Positions 26,060 through 35,747 of a DNA stretch of 64,000 nucleotides are shown here, one piece after another; positions within the stretch are counted from its first letter, which is position 1; each line of letters starts with the position of its first letter. The translations under genes and the position numbers were made by a program. Below the pieces are notes generated by a model. It saw only the letters and a program-made list of their open reading frames with translations. It searched no databases and was not told the DNA's origin. Source of the stretch: Hyphomicrobiales bacterium (lineage in GTDB: Bacteria; Pseudomonadota; Alphaproteobacteria; Rhizobiales; Rhizobiaceae); NCBI GenBank assembly GCA_900472485.1, contig UCII01000011.1, positions 248,001 through 312,000 on the forward strand, read 5' to 3'.

Positions 26060-26787
26060 TGCATTCTCCCAAAAACGTCTCGGTCCGAAGCAGTTCTTCG
26101 GCGCCGCTTGCAATCTTTCCGGTTAAACTTGCCCGGACAAGCAAACGAGTACCCAACACATCTATAATGGCGGCATCCGTCAAGTCTCGTTGGCGGCATG
26201 ATGCAAGCCATACCTATCTGTAGGCCTCCGCCAATGACTGTTCATTTCGCCGTCGGCGCTGTCGATTCGATCGGGTGATTCGCCAGCCTGGCATGAAGTT
26301 TACCGCAATAGAGGTCAAATGGTCGCGGTTTTCACCTCCGATCGGATCCGTGAGCGGCCGTGGATACATGCTTCCCGAAGAGGCGGCGGGATCGGGGAAA
26401 ATTGCTGCAGTGCAAACGGTTTAGCCGCCGAACGATGGGGGCGCCACCATCGCAACAGCCTAGAAATATCATGGCTTCTGCGTCAATCTGACATGGCTGC
26501 GGCGAAGCCCTGCGACATCCTGCACGCTTTTGCGCAATGCACAATCTGCCTTAGAACCATGTCGCGAACAGCTTGCCACGGAATCAACCCATCGGCGAGA
26601 CGGGCACTGCTATTCTTGTCGCTGACAAGAGGCAGAAAGCCGGTCATATTGGGGCTCCGATATCGTCGATTGCGGTAAGTGCGTTCTGGGTTCAACGAAA
26701 GATTGGTGGTCTGCAATGCAGTTCATTCGATCTTTATTGGTCGGTGAACCCTCCTTGATGACACTGACTTGGAAAGGACGGGCTCAC
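26060..26787. other. Long intergenic region before cydD
   Basis: About 730 bp between the divergent usp and cydD genes. The only coding candidate is a short minus-strand frame (26483-26647). I find no canonical FNR/FixK box (TTGAT-N4-ATCAA), although such a site would be expected before a cytochrome bd operon. The promoters for usp and cydD should both lie here. Confidence 0.5.
26483..26647 (-). CDS. Possible small protein, unknown
   Basis: A 54-residue frame starting at ATG 26647, preceded at good spacing by CGGAG. The composition is not extreme (SDKNSSARLADGLIPWQAVR in the middle). It has no recognised domain and no predicted membrane helix. It is divergent to cydD. Coding potential is uncertain; it could be chance within a long promoter region. 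Confidence 0.3.
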   Translation of the reverse strand: MTGFLPLVSDKNSSARLADGLIPWQAVRDMVLRQIVHCAKACRMSQGFAAAMSD

Positions 26788-28539
26788 GTGACAGCCTCCT
26801 CCGCCACCGATGGAATGTTGGAAAGACGCAAGCTTGCGAACTCGCCTGCGTCGGAGAGTTTGACTATCGGCAAGGCGGCGAAGGAGCCGATGGCTGCAAA
26901 GTGTCGCGGCCTCCGCCTTGCATCGGCGCTGCTCTGCCTGTCTTCTCTTGGATGGATCGGTCAGGCGGCAATGCTTGCGGTCGGTGTCGGCGCGATCAGC
27001 GAAGGTGGCGGTGTCGGCGAGGTCGCGGTTCCCGCCGCCGTCGTTGCGGGTATCGGCGTCCTGCGGGCCTGTCTGGATTCGGCGGGCGGGCGGCTCGCAT
27101 TTGTCGCTGCGCGCCGGGAGCTGAGCACGCAGCGTGCGGCGGCGGCTGCAGCGCTTGCTGCACGTTCCCCCCTCGATGGTGCGAGGCCGGCATCCGGTTT
27201 GGCGGCAAGTGTGCTGGGCGAGCAGGCCGAAGCGGTCGTTCCTTATCTCGCGCGCTTCCGGCCGACCCGTATGAGAGCAAGCCTAGTGCCGCTGGTGATG
27301 CTCATCTGCATCCTGCCGATTTCCTGGCTGGCGGCACTGATTCTCGCGCTTTGCGCGCCGCTCATCCCGATTTTCATGGCATTGATCGGCTGGCGCGCAA
27401 AAGCCGCCAGCGAGAAGCAGCTTGCCGAAACCGGCGGCATCAATGCCTTCCTGCTCGATCGTCTTCGCGGCCTCGCGACCATTCGCGCGCTCGATGCCGT
27501 CGATCTCACGGCCCGGCGCCTGCGCGCCGATGCGGCCTCGCTGCGGCTGCGTACCATGGCTGTGTTGAGGATCGCATTTCTGTCTTCGGCGGTGCTCGAA
27601 TTCTTCGCCGCGCTCGGCGTTGCCGCGACAGCCGTTTATGTTGGCTTCAGCCTCTTGGGCTCGATCGAAGTCGGCACCTGGGACGGTCGCCTCACATTGA
27701 CGCAAGGGCTCTTCATTCTGCTGCTTGCGCCCGCCTTTTTCGAGCCGCTTCGGGAGCTGTCCGCAGTTTGGCATGACCGTGCCAGCGGGGAGGCGGCACT
27801 TTCGGCACTGAAGGAACTCGCGTCATCGCGCCAGACCATTCTCGGCGGCACAGACATGCCGTCACCCATGCCGGCAGGCGAGGCCGGTGTTGAGATCGAA
27901 GCGCTGGCCTTCCGCCATACGCCGGAACGAGACGCCGCAATCGATCATTTCGATCTCTCGATCACGGCCGGGGAACATGTAGCGCTCTGGGGTGCCAGTG
28001 GCTCGGGCAAGACCACGCTTCTGTCGCTGATTGCGGGTCTTGCGCGATACGAGGCCGGTGTCATCAGGATCGGCGGCGTCCCGCTGCGTGACGACACAGC
28101 GGATGCATTGCGCCGTCGCATGGCTTGGATAGGTCAGTCACCGCATATCTTTGCCGGCAGCGTCATGCGCAATATTGCTCTAAGACGCGACGGCATCGAT
28201 GCTCCTGCCGTTGCTTCAGCGCTCGAAGGCGTTGCTCTCGATAAGGTGTTTACGCCGGAGCGGGTAGCTGCGGTCGGCGAGGGAGGGCTCGGTCTTTCCG
28301 GCGGCGAGGCGCTGAGGCTGATGCTGGCGCGGATGATGGTTGATGAGCGAGCCGATATAATCCTAGCGGACGAGCCGACCGCTCATCTTGATGCGCAGAC
28401 TGCCGCCGCAGTCACGGATACGCTGCTCGCGCTCGCCAAGGGCCGCATCCTGATCGTTGCCACGCACGATCCCGTGCTTGCAGCGCGAATGGATCGCATC
28501 GTCCGGCTCGATAGGCCGGTGCGGAGGGCGGCGGCATGA
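26788..28539 (+). CDS. cydD: Heterodimeric thiol/heme ABC transporter subunit CydD
   Basis: A 583-residue half-transporter: six-helix membrane domain (about residues 40-330) and an ATPase with Walker A GASGSGKTT, signature LSGGEALRLMLARM and Walker B IILADEPTAHLD. With CydC it forms the inner-membrane complex needed for cytochrome bd assembly and periplasmic redox balance. GTG 26788 is chosen because AAAGGA lies about 10 bases before it; in-frame ATGs at 26716 and 26758 are alternatives. It is the first gene of cydDCABX and overlaps cydC by 4 bp. Confidence 0.9.
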   Translation: MTASSATDGMLERRKLANSPASESLTIGKAAKEPMAAKCRGLRLASALLCLSSLGWIGQAAMLAVGVGAISEGGGVGEVAVPAAVVAGIGVLRACLDSAGGRLAFVAARRELSTQRAAAAAALAARSPLDGARPASGLAASVLGEQAEAVVPYLARFRPTRMRASLVPLVMLICILPISWLAALILALCAPLIPIFMALIGWRAKAASEKQLAETGGINAFLLDRLRGLATIRALDAVDLTARRLRADAASLRLRTMAVLRIAFLSSAVLEFFAALGVAATAVYVGFSLLGSIEVGTWDGRLTLTQGLFILLLAPAFFEPLRELSAVWHDRASGEAALSALKELASSRQTILGGTDMPSPMPAGEAGVEIEALAFRHTPERDAAIDHFDLSITAGEHVALWGASGSGKTTLLSLIAGLARYEAGVIRIGGVPLRDDTADALRRRMAWIGQSPHIFAGSVMRNIALRRDGIDAPAVASALEGVALDKVFTPERVAAVGEGGLGLSGGEALRLMLARMMVDERADIILADEPTAHLDAQTAAAVTDTLLALAKGRILIVATHDPVLAARMDRIVRLDRPVRRAAA

Positions 28540-30230
28540 TGAAGACCTCCTTCAAGTCTCTCCTCCCGTTGGTCACGCTATTCTGGGTCGAGCGTGGCGC
28601 GAGCCTTGCTCTCGGTGCCGGCTTGTCCGTGCTGGCCATGCTTGCCGGCGGCGGATTGCTGGGGCTGTCCGGCTGGTTCATCACTGCCTCGGCCTTTGCC
28701 GGCCTGACGGTCGCGAGTGCCGCGGCTTTCGACGTGTTTATGCCGTCGGCCGGCATACGCCTGCTCGCCATCGGCCGAACAGCTGCGCGATACGGCGAGC
28801 GGCTCATTACGCATGATGCGGCCCTCAGGGTTCTTGCCGCCTTGCGCGAGAGGTTGTTTCGCGGCTGGGCGGAGCCTTCCGCAGCTGCGACCATGATCCG
28901 CCGGCCGGCAAAGCTGCTGTTCCGCCTGACGAATGATGTCGATGCGCTCGATTCCCTCTATCTGCGTGTGCTGATGCCGGCCATTGTCGCCATTCTTGCC
29001 GCTATTGCAGTGACGATAGCGCTCTGTTTCATCGATCCATCGTTCGGCGTCATGGCAGGGCTGTGGCTTGTCGCACTCTGTCTCGGTCTCTCCCTCGTCG
29101 CGGCGCGTCTGGCGCTGAAGCCGGGCCGTCGCCGCGCCCACGCGATGGAAGCATTGCGTGCCCGGGTTGTCGATCTTGTTGCCGGTCAGACCGATCTGGC
29201 GATGGCTGGTCAGCTGCGGGCGCAACAGGCGGCGATCGTCGAAGCGGATCAGCGATTGGCGGAGGCTGACAGCGCCTTGAATAGGATCGATAGTGCCGTC
29301 GCAGCCGGCTTTTCACTTGGCTCGACATTCCTGTTGACGATGACGCTGCTTGTGGTTGCCTTGTTTGCCAAGCAGGGAGCGATTGGCGCGCCTGCCGCCG
29401 CCTTCGCGCTGCTCATCGCCTTCGCCGCTACGGAACCTTTTGCGGCTCTTAGACGAGGGGTGCTCGAACTCGGACGAACCTTGCTTGCCGCAAGGCGCAT
29501 TGCGCCTCGATTGAGCCCGCCGGCCGCTCCCATGCCCCGGATTGAACCGGTTGCCGGCTACGCCTTTCAGCTCAGCGCTGTCGTTGCCGGACACGAGGGA
29601 GCTTCCCGCACGGTCCTGAAGGATCTGTCTCTGTCGCTGCCGGTCGGCGAACGGCTGGCAGTCGTGGGTGAAAGCGGCGTCGGCAAATCGACGTTGCTGG
29701 CCCTGCTGGCCGGCGAGATCGCAGCGACGAACGGCGCGGTGGCTCGTCAGGCTGCTGCGACGCTAACGCAGCGCAGCGACGTGTTTCGAGACACGGTGCG
29801 AGGCAATCTGAAGCTGGCAGCGCCTCATGCGGATGACGACCGGCTGCGCGATGCTCTCGCAACGGTCGGCTTGCTCGACGACATCGACGCACTCCCTCAT
29901 GGCCTTTCAACGCGCCTCGGCGAAGGCGGCAGCGGCCTCTCCGGCGGTCAGCTTCGCCGGCTGGCGCTTGCAAGGCTCCTGCTGCGCGATACGCCGCTCT
30001 GGCTTCTCGATGAGCCGACGGAAGGCCTCGATGCCGCTACGGCCCGTGCCGTGCTTGCTCGACTGGCCCCGCTGGCCGATGGGCGCAGTCTCGTCATTGC
30101 AACACATATTCGTCGCGAGGCAGCTCTCGCCGATTGGATCGTCGCTCTGGACGACGGCTGCATCGTCGCCATGGCGCAACGCGGAACGCCTGAATTCGAA
30201 ATGCTTCTCGATCGGCTGCGGCCGGATTGA
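28536..30230 (+). CDS. cydC: Heterodimeric thiol/heme ABC transporter subunit CydC
   Basis: A 564-residue partner of CydD. The membrane domain begins with a helix containing GLSGWFITASAFAGL, a characteristic CydC motif. ATPase motifs are Walker A GESGVGKST, signature LSGGQLRRLALARLL and Walker B LLDEPTEGLD. The start overlaps the cydD stop. The gap to cydA is 79 bp and contains the cydA ribosome-binding site. Confidence 0.9.
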   Translation: MMKTSFKSLLPLVTLFWVERGASLALGAGLSVLAMLAGGGLLGLSGWFITASAFAGLTVASAAAFDVFMPSAGIRLLAIGRTAARYGERLITHDAALRVLAALRERLFRGWAEPSAAATMIRRPAKLLFRLTNDVDALDSLYLRVLMPAIVAILAAIAVTIALCFIDPSFGVMAGLWLVALCLGLSLVAARLALKPGRRRAHAMEALRARVVDLVAGQTDLAMAGQLRAQQAAIVEADQRLAEADSALNRIDSAVAAGFSLGSTFLLTMTLLVVALFAKQGAIGAPAAAFALLIAFAATEPFAALRRGVLELGRTLLAARRIAPRLSPPAAPMPRIEPVAGYAFQLSAVVAGHEGASRTVLKDLSLSLPVGERLAVVGESGVGKSTLLALLAGEIAATNGAVARQAAATLTQRSDVFRDTVRGNLKLAAPHADDDRLRDALATVGLLDDIDALPHGLSTRLGEGGSGLSGGQLRRLALARLLLRDTPLWLLDEPTEGLDAATARAVLARLAPLADGRSLVIATHIRREAALADWIVALDDGCIVAMAQRGTPEFEMLLDRLRPD

Positions 30231-30309
30231 GGGGCAATCAACATGCCCGCGACGCGTCGAATGGCGCCGCATTCCTGTCAGACACACCGTAGGGGGTGGG
30301 AGAAAGACT

Positions 30310-31905
30310 ATGGAACTCGATATCGTGGCGCTGTCGCGCCTGCAGTTCGCCATGACGGCGCTGTATCATTTTTTATTCGTGCCGCTGACGCTCGGTCTTT
30401 CCGTGCTGCTTGCCATCATGGAAACGACCTATGTCATGACGGGCCGCCAGATTTGGCGGCAGATGACGAAGTTCTGGGGGACGCTCTTCGGCATCAACTT
30501 CGTGCTCGGCGTCGCCACGGGCATTGTGATGGAATTCCAGTTCGGTATGAACTGGAGCTACTACAGCTATTATGTCGGCGACATTTTCGGCGCGCCGCTG
30601 GCGATCGAAGGATTGATGGCCTTCTTCCTCGAGGCGACTTTCGTCGGTCTGTTCTTCTTCGGCTGGGATAAGCTGTCGAAGGTCGGCCATCTGGTTGCGA
30701 CCTGGGCGGTGGCGCTGGGATCGAACTTCTCGGCGCTATGGATCCTGATCGCCAATGGCTGGATGCAGAACCCGGCAGGCTCGGCGCTCAACCCGCAGAC
30801 CATGCGCATGGAGATCGTCAGTTTCTTCGATGTCGTCTTCAATCCGGTGGCGCAGGCGAAATTCGTTCACACCGTCTCGGCCGGCTATGTCTGCGCCTCG
30901 GTCTTCGTGCTTGGTGTCTCGGCCTGGTATCTCGTGAAAGGCCGCAGCGTAGAGCTTGCCAAGCGTTCGATGACGGTTGCCGCGTCTTTCGGTCTCGCTT
31001 CGGCACTTTCGGTCGTCGTGCTGGGCGATGAAAGCGGCTATCTTACGACCGAACATCAGAAGATGAAGCTCGCGGCAATCGAGGCCATGTGGAAGACCGA
31101 GCCGGCGCCGGCCGCCTTCACCGCCTTCGGCTTTCCGGATCAGGAGGCCCGCGAGACCCATTATGCCATTCACATTCCATGGGCCATGGGTCTGATCGGC
31201 ACGCGATCGCTGACGACGGAAATCCCCGGCATCGACAAGCTCGAGGAACAGGCCAAGAACCATATTCGTCAGGGCATCAAGGCCTATGATGCGCTGATGA
31301 AGGTTCGCGCCGCCAAGCCGGCGACGCCCGGCGAGGCCTCGCAGGATGTGGCCACTGCACGCACCTCCTTCGAGGATATCGGCCACGAGCTCGGTTATGC
31401 TCTGCTGCTCAAGCGCTATGTCGACGATCCACGCCAGGCGACGGAGGAGCAGATCGCGCAAGCCGCTCGCGACACCATTCCGAATGTGCCGACGCTCTTC
31501 TGGTCATTCCGCATCATGGTCGGCCTTGGGATGTTCTTCATCCTGCTGATGACGGTCTTCTTCTGGCTTTCGGCACGGCGGAAACTGGATCGATATCCGC
31601 TGCTGTTGAGGATCGCGGTCTTCGCCATTCCGCTGCCCTGGGTCGCCATCGAGCTTGGCTGGCTCGTTGCGGAATTTGGTCGTCAGCCGTGGATCATCGA
31701 AGGTGTGCTGCCGACGGCCGCGGCCGTCTCCAATCTCGGCGCCGGCACGGTGCTTCTCACCATCCTCGGCTTTGCCGCGCTCTACACGGTCCTCATCGTC
31801 ATCGAGATGACGCTGATGATCAAGGCGATCCGCCATGGTCCCGAAGCGGACAACGAGCCGGAGGCCAAGCTGATTTCAGAAAACCTCGTTCCGGCTGCGG
31901 AGTGA
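30310..31905 (+). CDS. cydA: Cytochrome bd ubiquinol oxidase subunit I
   Basis: A 531-residue quinol oxidase subunit carrying the b558, b595 and d hemes. The N-terminus LSRLQFAMTALYHFLFVPLT contains the heme-ligand His at residue 20. The motif GWLVAEFGRQPW is present. The periplasmic Q-loop is long (about residues 290-390), so this is the long-loop, Escherichia bd-I-like class rather than the short-loop CIO class. ATG 30310 follows GGGAGAAA. The enzyme would support respiration at low O2 or with poisoned heme-copper oxidases. Confidence 0.93.
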   Translation: MELDIVALSRLQFAMTALYHFLFVPLTLGLSVLLAIMETTYVMTGRQIWRQMTKFWGTLFGINFVLGVATGIVMEFQFGMNWSYYSYYVGDIFGAPLAIEGLMAFFLEATFVGLFFFGWDKLSKVGHLVATWAVALGSNFSALWILIANGWMQNPAGSALNPQTMRMEIVSFFDVVFNPVAQAKFVHTVSAGYVCASVFVLGVSAWYLVKGRSVELAKRSMTVAASFGLASALSVVVLGDESGYLTTEHQKMKLAAIEAMWKTEPAPAAFTAFGFPDQEARETHYAIHIPWAMGLIGTRSLTTEIPGIDKLEEQAKNHIRQGIKAYDALMKVRAAKPATPGEASQDVATARTSFEDIGHELGYALLLKRYVDDPRQATEEQIAQAARDTIPNVPTLFWSFRIMVGLGMFFILLMTVFFWLSARRKLDRYPLLLRIAVFAIPLPWVAIELGWLVAEFGRQPWIIEGVLPTAAAVSNLGAGTVLLTILGFAALYTVLIVIEMTLMIKAIRHGPEADNEPEAKLISENLVPAAE

Positions 31906-31911
31906 CCTGCC

Positions 31912-33066
31912 ATGATCCTGCATGAATTGATCGACTACGAGACACTGCGCATCATCTGGTGGCTGCTTCTCGGCGTGCTTTTGATCGGCTTTGCCGTCAC
32001 CGATGGCTTCGACCTCGGCGTCGGCACGCTGCTGCCATTCGTCGCAAAGACCGATACGGAACGGCGCATCGCCATCAACTCGATCGGCGCGACCTGGGAA
32101 GGAAATCAGGTCTGGCTGATCCTCGGGGGTGGCGCCATCTTCGCCGCCTGGCCACCGCTTTACGCCGTGTCCTTCTCCGGCTTCTACCTAGCCATGTTCG
32201 CCATCCTCTTCGCGCTCATCCTGCGGCCGGTTGCGTTCAAATACCGTTCCAAGCGCGATAGCGCCGGCTGGAAGGCGGGCTGGGACTGGGCTTTGTTCGT
32301 TGGCGGTTTCGTTCCGTCGCTGATCTTCGGCGTCGCCGTCGGCAATGTGCTGCAGGGCGTGCCCTTCCGCTTCGATGATGATATGCGCATCTATTATGAA
32401 GGGTCGTTCTTCGCCCTTCTGAACCCCTATGCGCTCCTCTGTGGCCTGCTATCGGTTGCCATGCTCGTCATGCACGGCGCTGCCTGGCTTCTCGTGAAGA
32501 CAGATGGGGTTGTCGCCAAACGCGCGCGTCGGTTCGGCATCGTGGCGGCTCTGGCCGTGATGGTGCTCTTTGCGCTTGGCGGCTTGTTCCTTTGGATTGA
32601 TATAGATGGCTATCGCATCGCCAATGCAATCGATGTCGCAGGCCCGTCCAATCCGCTTCTGAAGACGGTCGAGCATAGCGCGGGCGCATGGCTTGGCAAT
32701 TACGACAGTCATCCATGGATGATGATCGCCCCGGCTCTTGGCTTCGTGGGGGCAGCGGCGGCCTTGCTTGCCATGCTCAGCCGGCGTGAAGTGACCGTAC
32801 TGCTATTTAGCAAGCTTGCCATTTTCGGCATCATCTCGACTGTCGGCGTGTCGATGTTCCCCTTTATTCTGCCGTCATCGCTTGATCCGCGCTCCAGTCT
32901 GACGGTGTGGGACGCTTCGTCCAGTCACCTGACATTGTTCATCATGCTCGTCGTCGCCGTCATCTTCCTGCCGATCGTGCTTGCCTACACCGCATGGGTC
33001 TATCGCGTGCTGTGGGGCAAGGTCGACGAAGCGACGGTGAATGACAAGGGCGGCCACGCCTACTGA
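31912..33066 (+). CDS. cydB: Cytochrome bd ubiquinol oxidase subunit II
   Basis: A 384-residue membrane subunit that pairs with CydA. The N-terminal helix has the typical [13 protein letters not shown] motif. The following [20 protein letters not shown] is the family signature, and about nine helices are predicted. It is 6 bp after cydA and 18 bp before cydX. Confidence 0.93.
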   Translation: MILHELIDYETLRIIWWLLLGVLLIGFAVTDGFDLGVGTLLPFVAKTDTERRIAINSIGATWEGNQVWLILGGGAIFAAWPPLYAVSFSGFYLAMFAILFALILRPVAFKYRSKRDSAGWKAGWDWALFVGGFVPSLIFGVAVGNVLQGVPFRFDDDMRIYYEGSFFALLNPYALLCGLLSVAMLVMHGAAWLLVKTDGVVAKRARRFGIVAALAVMVLFALGGLFLWIDIDGYRIANAIDVAGPSNPLLKTVEHSAGAWLGNYDSHPWMMIAPALGFVGAAAALLAMLSRREVTVLLFSKLAIFGIISTVGVSMFPFILPSSLDPRSSLTVWDASSSHLTLFIMLVVAVIFLPIVLAYTAWVYRVLWGKVDEATVNDKGGHAY

Positions 33067-33084
33067 TCTGCAAGGAGATTTCAC

Positions 33085-33210
33085 ATGTGGTACTTTGCCT
33101 GGCTTCTCGGCTTCCCTCTCGCCGCAGCCTTCGCCGTCCTCAACGCCATGTGGTACGAACTGGTGGATGACCAAGCGAAAGCAAAAGCCGCGGGCGCTCA
33201 AGAAAAATGA
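33085..33210 (+). CDS. cydX: Cytochrome bd accessory subunit CydX
   Basis: A 41-residue single-helix protein, MWYFAWLLGFPLAAAFAVLN at the N-terminus followed by AMWYELVDD and a charged tail. The WYFAW-LG start and the (N/M)W-E region are the CydX/YbgT hallmarks. It binds CydA and stabilises the oxidase hemes. AAGGAGA lies 8 bases upstream of ATG 33085. Its place directly after cydB confirms the assignment. Confidence 0.93.
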   Translation: MWYFAWLLGFPLAAAFAVLNAMWYELVDDQAKAKAAGAQEK

Positions 33211-33249
33211 GCGAGACGTGCCATCCTTGATGGAACCTCGCCATATGAT

Positions 33250-33278
33250 CGGCACGCCGGCCCAAAACCGGCGTGCCG
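33250..33278 (+). terminator. Stem-loop after cydX
   Basis: Perfect 11-bp stem (CGGCACGCCGG / CCGGCGTGCCG) with a 7-base CCCAAAA loop, 40 bp after the cydX stop. There is no clear T run, but its strength and position suggest the end of the cydDCABX transcript. The 33211-33543 gap otherwise carries only the mocR promoter. Confidence 0.6.
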
Positions 33279-33476
33279 CGCTTGCAAGACCGAATCGCGA
33301 TAATCGGGATATAGGTCCTTGGATCTATGACCGCGGAGGCGGTCAAACAGCTTTGTCATGCCGTCAATTACGGGAACAGCGGCTGGTTCAAGGCATTCAT
33401 GGATCGAAAATATTGGGATATTTGGTCTTCTCGGGGATGAAAAGTGGTGCAGACAGCTCCACATAGGGGGAATTGT

Positions 33477-33494
33477 ATGTAATGATATGCAATC
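33477..33494 (+). promoter_or_regulatory. Candidate MocR operator (direct repeat)
   Basis: Direct repeat ATGTAAT and ATGCAAT with starts 10 bp apart (one helical turn), 50-67 bp before the MocR gene. MocR-family proteins usually bind paired direct repeats. The ATGCAATC core recurs at 35087 downstream of the gene. Confidence 0.35.
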
Positions 33495-33543
33495 AATGCC
33501 GGCCGGAGTTTCTGCTCGCGTCCGGTCTCGTGCGGAGCATGAA

Positions 33544-34947
33544 ATGAAAGACTGGCATCCCGATCTCAGCCGCTCCTCCAGCCCCCGCTACATTGCCATA
33601 GCCGACCTGATCGAGATGGATTTGCGCAGCGGCGTTCTTGTTGCCGGCGACAGGCTCCCGCCGCAACGTGCGCTTGCCAGGCGTCTCAACATCGATTTTA
33701 CGACGGTTGCGCGCGGCTACGTCGAAGCGCAGAAGCGTGGGCTTGTGGATTCCCATGTCGGACGCGGGACGTTCGTGACCGGCAGGCAGGAGAGGGAACG
33801 CCGAAGTTTTGCTCTCGACGCCGCTTCCGATCCGCGTCGTGCCGCTGCGATTGATTTTTCGATGAATCTGCCGCCGGAACCGAGCGATCCGGACCTTCTT
33901 GCTCGCATGCAGGAGGGCATATCGGCCGTAGCGGTCGATCTTATTCCCTTGCTGCGTTATCAGGGATTTGGTGGCCTGGGTATGGACAAGGAGGCTGCCG
34001 CAACCTGGCTCAGCCGCCGCGGCCTCACCCCGGCACAGGAGCGCATCTTTGTAACACCCGGCGCGCACCCGGCCTTGCTGGCGATCTTTGGCCTTTTGGC
34101 CAAGCCCGGCGAAACCGTGCTTTCGGAGAATATCACGTATCCCGGCATGCGTTCGATTGCGGCGCAGCTCCGGCTCAATCTCTCGGGCCTGGCGATGGAT
34201 GATGAAGGTGTCTTGCCGGAAGCATTTGAAGAAAGCTGTGAACGCCTGCGACCGAAGGCGCTTTACCTCAACCCGACACTGCAGAATCCGACGACGCTGA
34301 CGATTCCGCAGGCGCGGCGCGAGGCGATTGCCGCGATTGCCCGCAAATATCGCGTGCCGATCATCGAGGATGATGCCTATGGCTTCATTCCGCTGGATGC
34401 GCCAGCGCCAATGGCTGCAATCGCACCGGATCTGACCTGGCATATCGGTGGATTGGCGAAGTGCATTGGTGCAGGGTTGCGCCTCGCTTTTGTCGTAGCG
34501 CCGGACACCCGGTCGATATGGCCCTTCGTGAGTGCGATGCGGAGCAACAATGTCATGGCGTCGCCGCTCAACATGGCGCTTGCGACGCGCTGGATTGAAG
34601 ATGGTACCGCCGATGGCATCCTGCGTTTCATTCGCACGGAGGCCGCCGCCCGCCAGGAGATGGTTGCTGACATATTGCCAACAGGCAGCTATCGGGCCGA
34701 TCCCATCAGTTTCAACATCTGGCTGCCGCTTGGTGGTGGCTGGACGCGCGCCACCTTCGGCAGCCATATGCGCAATGCAGGTATCGGCGTTGTCGCAAGT
34801 GACGCCTTCACGGTGGACGGCGTGGCACCTGAGGCCGTGCGCGTTTGTCTCGGCGGCCCAATAGGCGGCGAGGCCTTGAAAGGTGCATTGAGTTTCATGG
34901 CGCATGCGCTGCAGGGGCCGCCGGAATTGGCCGCCTCCTTTTTCTAG
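33544..34947 (+). CDS. MocR-type GntR regulator with aminotransferase domain
   Basis: A 467-residue PLP-dependent regulator. An N-terminal GntR winged helix (about residues 12-80: RYIAIADLIEMDLRSGVL, then LPPQRALARRLNIDFTTVAR) is joined to a class I aminotransferase fold. The PLP lysine lies in GGLAKCIGAGLRLAF, and the LYLNPTLQNPTT motif and EDDAYGF segment are intact. ATG 33544 has GGAG 6 bases upstream. Ligand and target are unknown; no pyridoxal, GABA or taurine gene is adjacent. A DUF983 gene follows. Confidence 0.88.
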   Translation: MKDWHPDLSRSSSPRYIAIADLIEMDLRSGVLVAGDRLPPQRALARRLNIDFTTVARGYVEAQKRGLVDSHVGRGTFVTGRQERERRSFALDAASDPRRAAAIDFSMNLPPEPSDPDLLARMQEGISAVAVDLIPLLRYQGFGGLGMDKEAAATWLSRRGLTPAQERIFVTPGAHPALLAIFGLLAKPGETVLSENITYPGMRSIAAQLRLNLSGLAMDDEGVLPEAFEESCERLRPKALYLNPTLQNPTTLTIPQARREAIAAIARKYRVPIIEDDAYGFIPLDAPAPMAAIAPDLTWHIGGLAKCIGAGLRLAFVVAPDTRSIWPFVSAMRSNNVMASPLNMALATRWIEDGTADGILRFIRTEAAARQEMVADILPTGSYRADPISFNIWLPLGGGWTRATFGSHMRNAGIGVVASDAFTVDGVAPEAVRVCLGGPIGGEALKGALSFMAHALQGPPELAASFF

Positions 34948-35056
34948 CTTTCGGGCGCAATATCGCTATTGATCGGAGGGACGCAGGCTCCTTAGCGCCT
35001 CCATTCCCTTCATTTGCCGAAATTGCCACTGCGTCATTCTGCCAAATGGACGTATA

Positions 35057-35094
35057 GAATGCATTCATTATATTTATATTGAATGCATGCAATC
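35057..35094 (+). promoter_or_regulatory. Repeated GAATGCAT sites upstream of DUF983 gene
   Basis: Palindrome GAATGCATTC at 35057 and GAATGCATGCAATC at 35081 are separated by an AT-only spacer. They sit 50-90 bp before the DUF983 start and share ATGCAATC with the mocR promoter, so the MocR protein is a candidate binder. Confidence 0.35.
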
Positions 35095-35144
35095 TGACTA
35101 TTGATTGCCTGTCATTGGAAGATTGATTCAGGAGTGATGCTGTC

Positions 35145-35549
35145 ATGGATGCCGATTATCCCCCGCTGAGCCCACTGCAGACTGGCTTTCGTTGTCGTTG
35201 CCCGCGTTGCGGGCAGGGGCGCTTGTTCGATGGATTCCTGACCCTTCGCAAGCAGTGCGAAGCATGTGGTCTCGACTATTCCTTCGCGGATCCCGCCGAT
35301 GGACCGGCTTTCTTTGTCATCTGCTTTGCCTGCATCCCGAGCGTCCTTCTCGGCGTCTGGCTGGAGGTAGCATTCTCGGCGCCGGTCTGGGTTCATTTCC
35401 TTCTGACGGGACCGTTCATACTGGCGACCTGCATTCCGCCATTAAGGCCGCTGAAGGGCTGGTTGGTTGCGAGCCAATATTTCTACAAGGCCGAGGAAGG
35501 TAAGCTCGTCCGCCTGTCGGCAACCGAGACGCCGCACTCAGCGAGCTAA
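35145..35549 (+). CDS. DUF983 membrane protein
   Basis: A 134-residue protein. An N-terminal zinc-ribbon-like segment has CPRCGQG and CEACG pairs (residues about 19-45). Two membrane helices follow (about 60-80 and 85-105). DUF983 proteins are common near cytochrome oxidase genes in Alphaproteobacteria, with unknown biochemical role. Its closeness to cydDCABX may be related. Confidence 0.85.
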   Translation: MDADYPPLSPLQTGFRCRCPRCGQGRLFDGFLTLRKQCEACGLDYSFADPADGPAFFVICFACIPSVLLGVWLEVAFSAPVWVHFLLTGPFILATCIPPLRPLKGWLVASQYFYKAEEGKLVRLSATETPHSAS

Positions 35550-35560
35550 GGTCTGTGGGC

Positions 35561-35596
35561 TTCATCTCGAATTGATGACCGCCGCGGCGAGATGAA
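35561..35596 (+). terminator. Possible terminator after DUF983 gene
   Basis: A 9-bp TTCATCTCG/CGAGATGAA stem with an 18-base GC-rich loop, about 11 bp after the stop codon. The loop is large and no T run follows, so this is tentative. Confidence 0.3.
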
Positions 35597-35747
35597 TGAT
35601 GGCACCAACTATGCTGTGTGGGTGGAAATCTTATGATCGAAGTTGGATTCGACGATGGTTTGAACAAAAAATAAAGCGGCTGGAGCAGCAGTTTTGAGGT
35701 GGTGCTCCTCACGATAAATAGTGTCAACTAGCCTGGAAATATCTGAA

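Noticed and set aside
26530..26544. Dyad TTGCGC-AAT-GCACAA as a possible FNR/FixK site before cydD
   Set aside because: Half-sites are TTGCG/TGCACAA rather than TTGAT/ATCAA, and the spacing is wrong; it is also about 245 bp from the start.
26319..26678. Plus-strand open frame in the cydD leader
   Set aside because: Composition is irregular, no ribosome-binding site, no domain.
33493..34905. Open frame of 470 codons on the minus strand
   Set aside because: Entirely antisense to the MocR regulator, whose motifs are intact on the plus strand.
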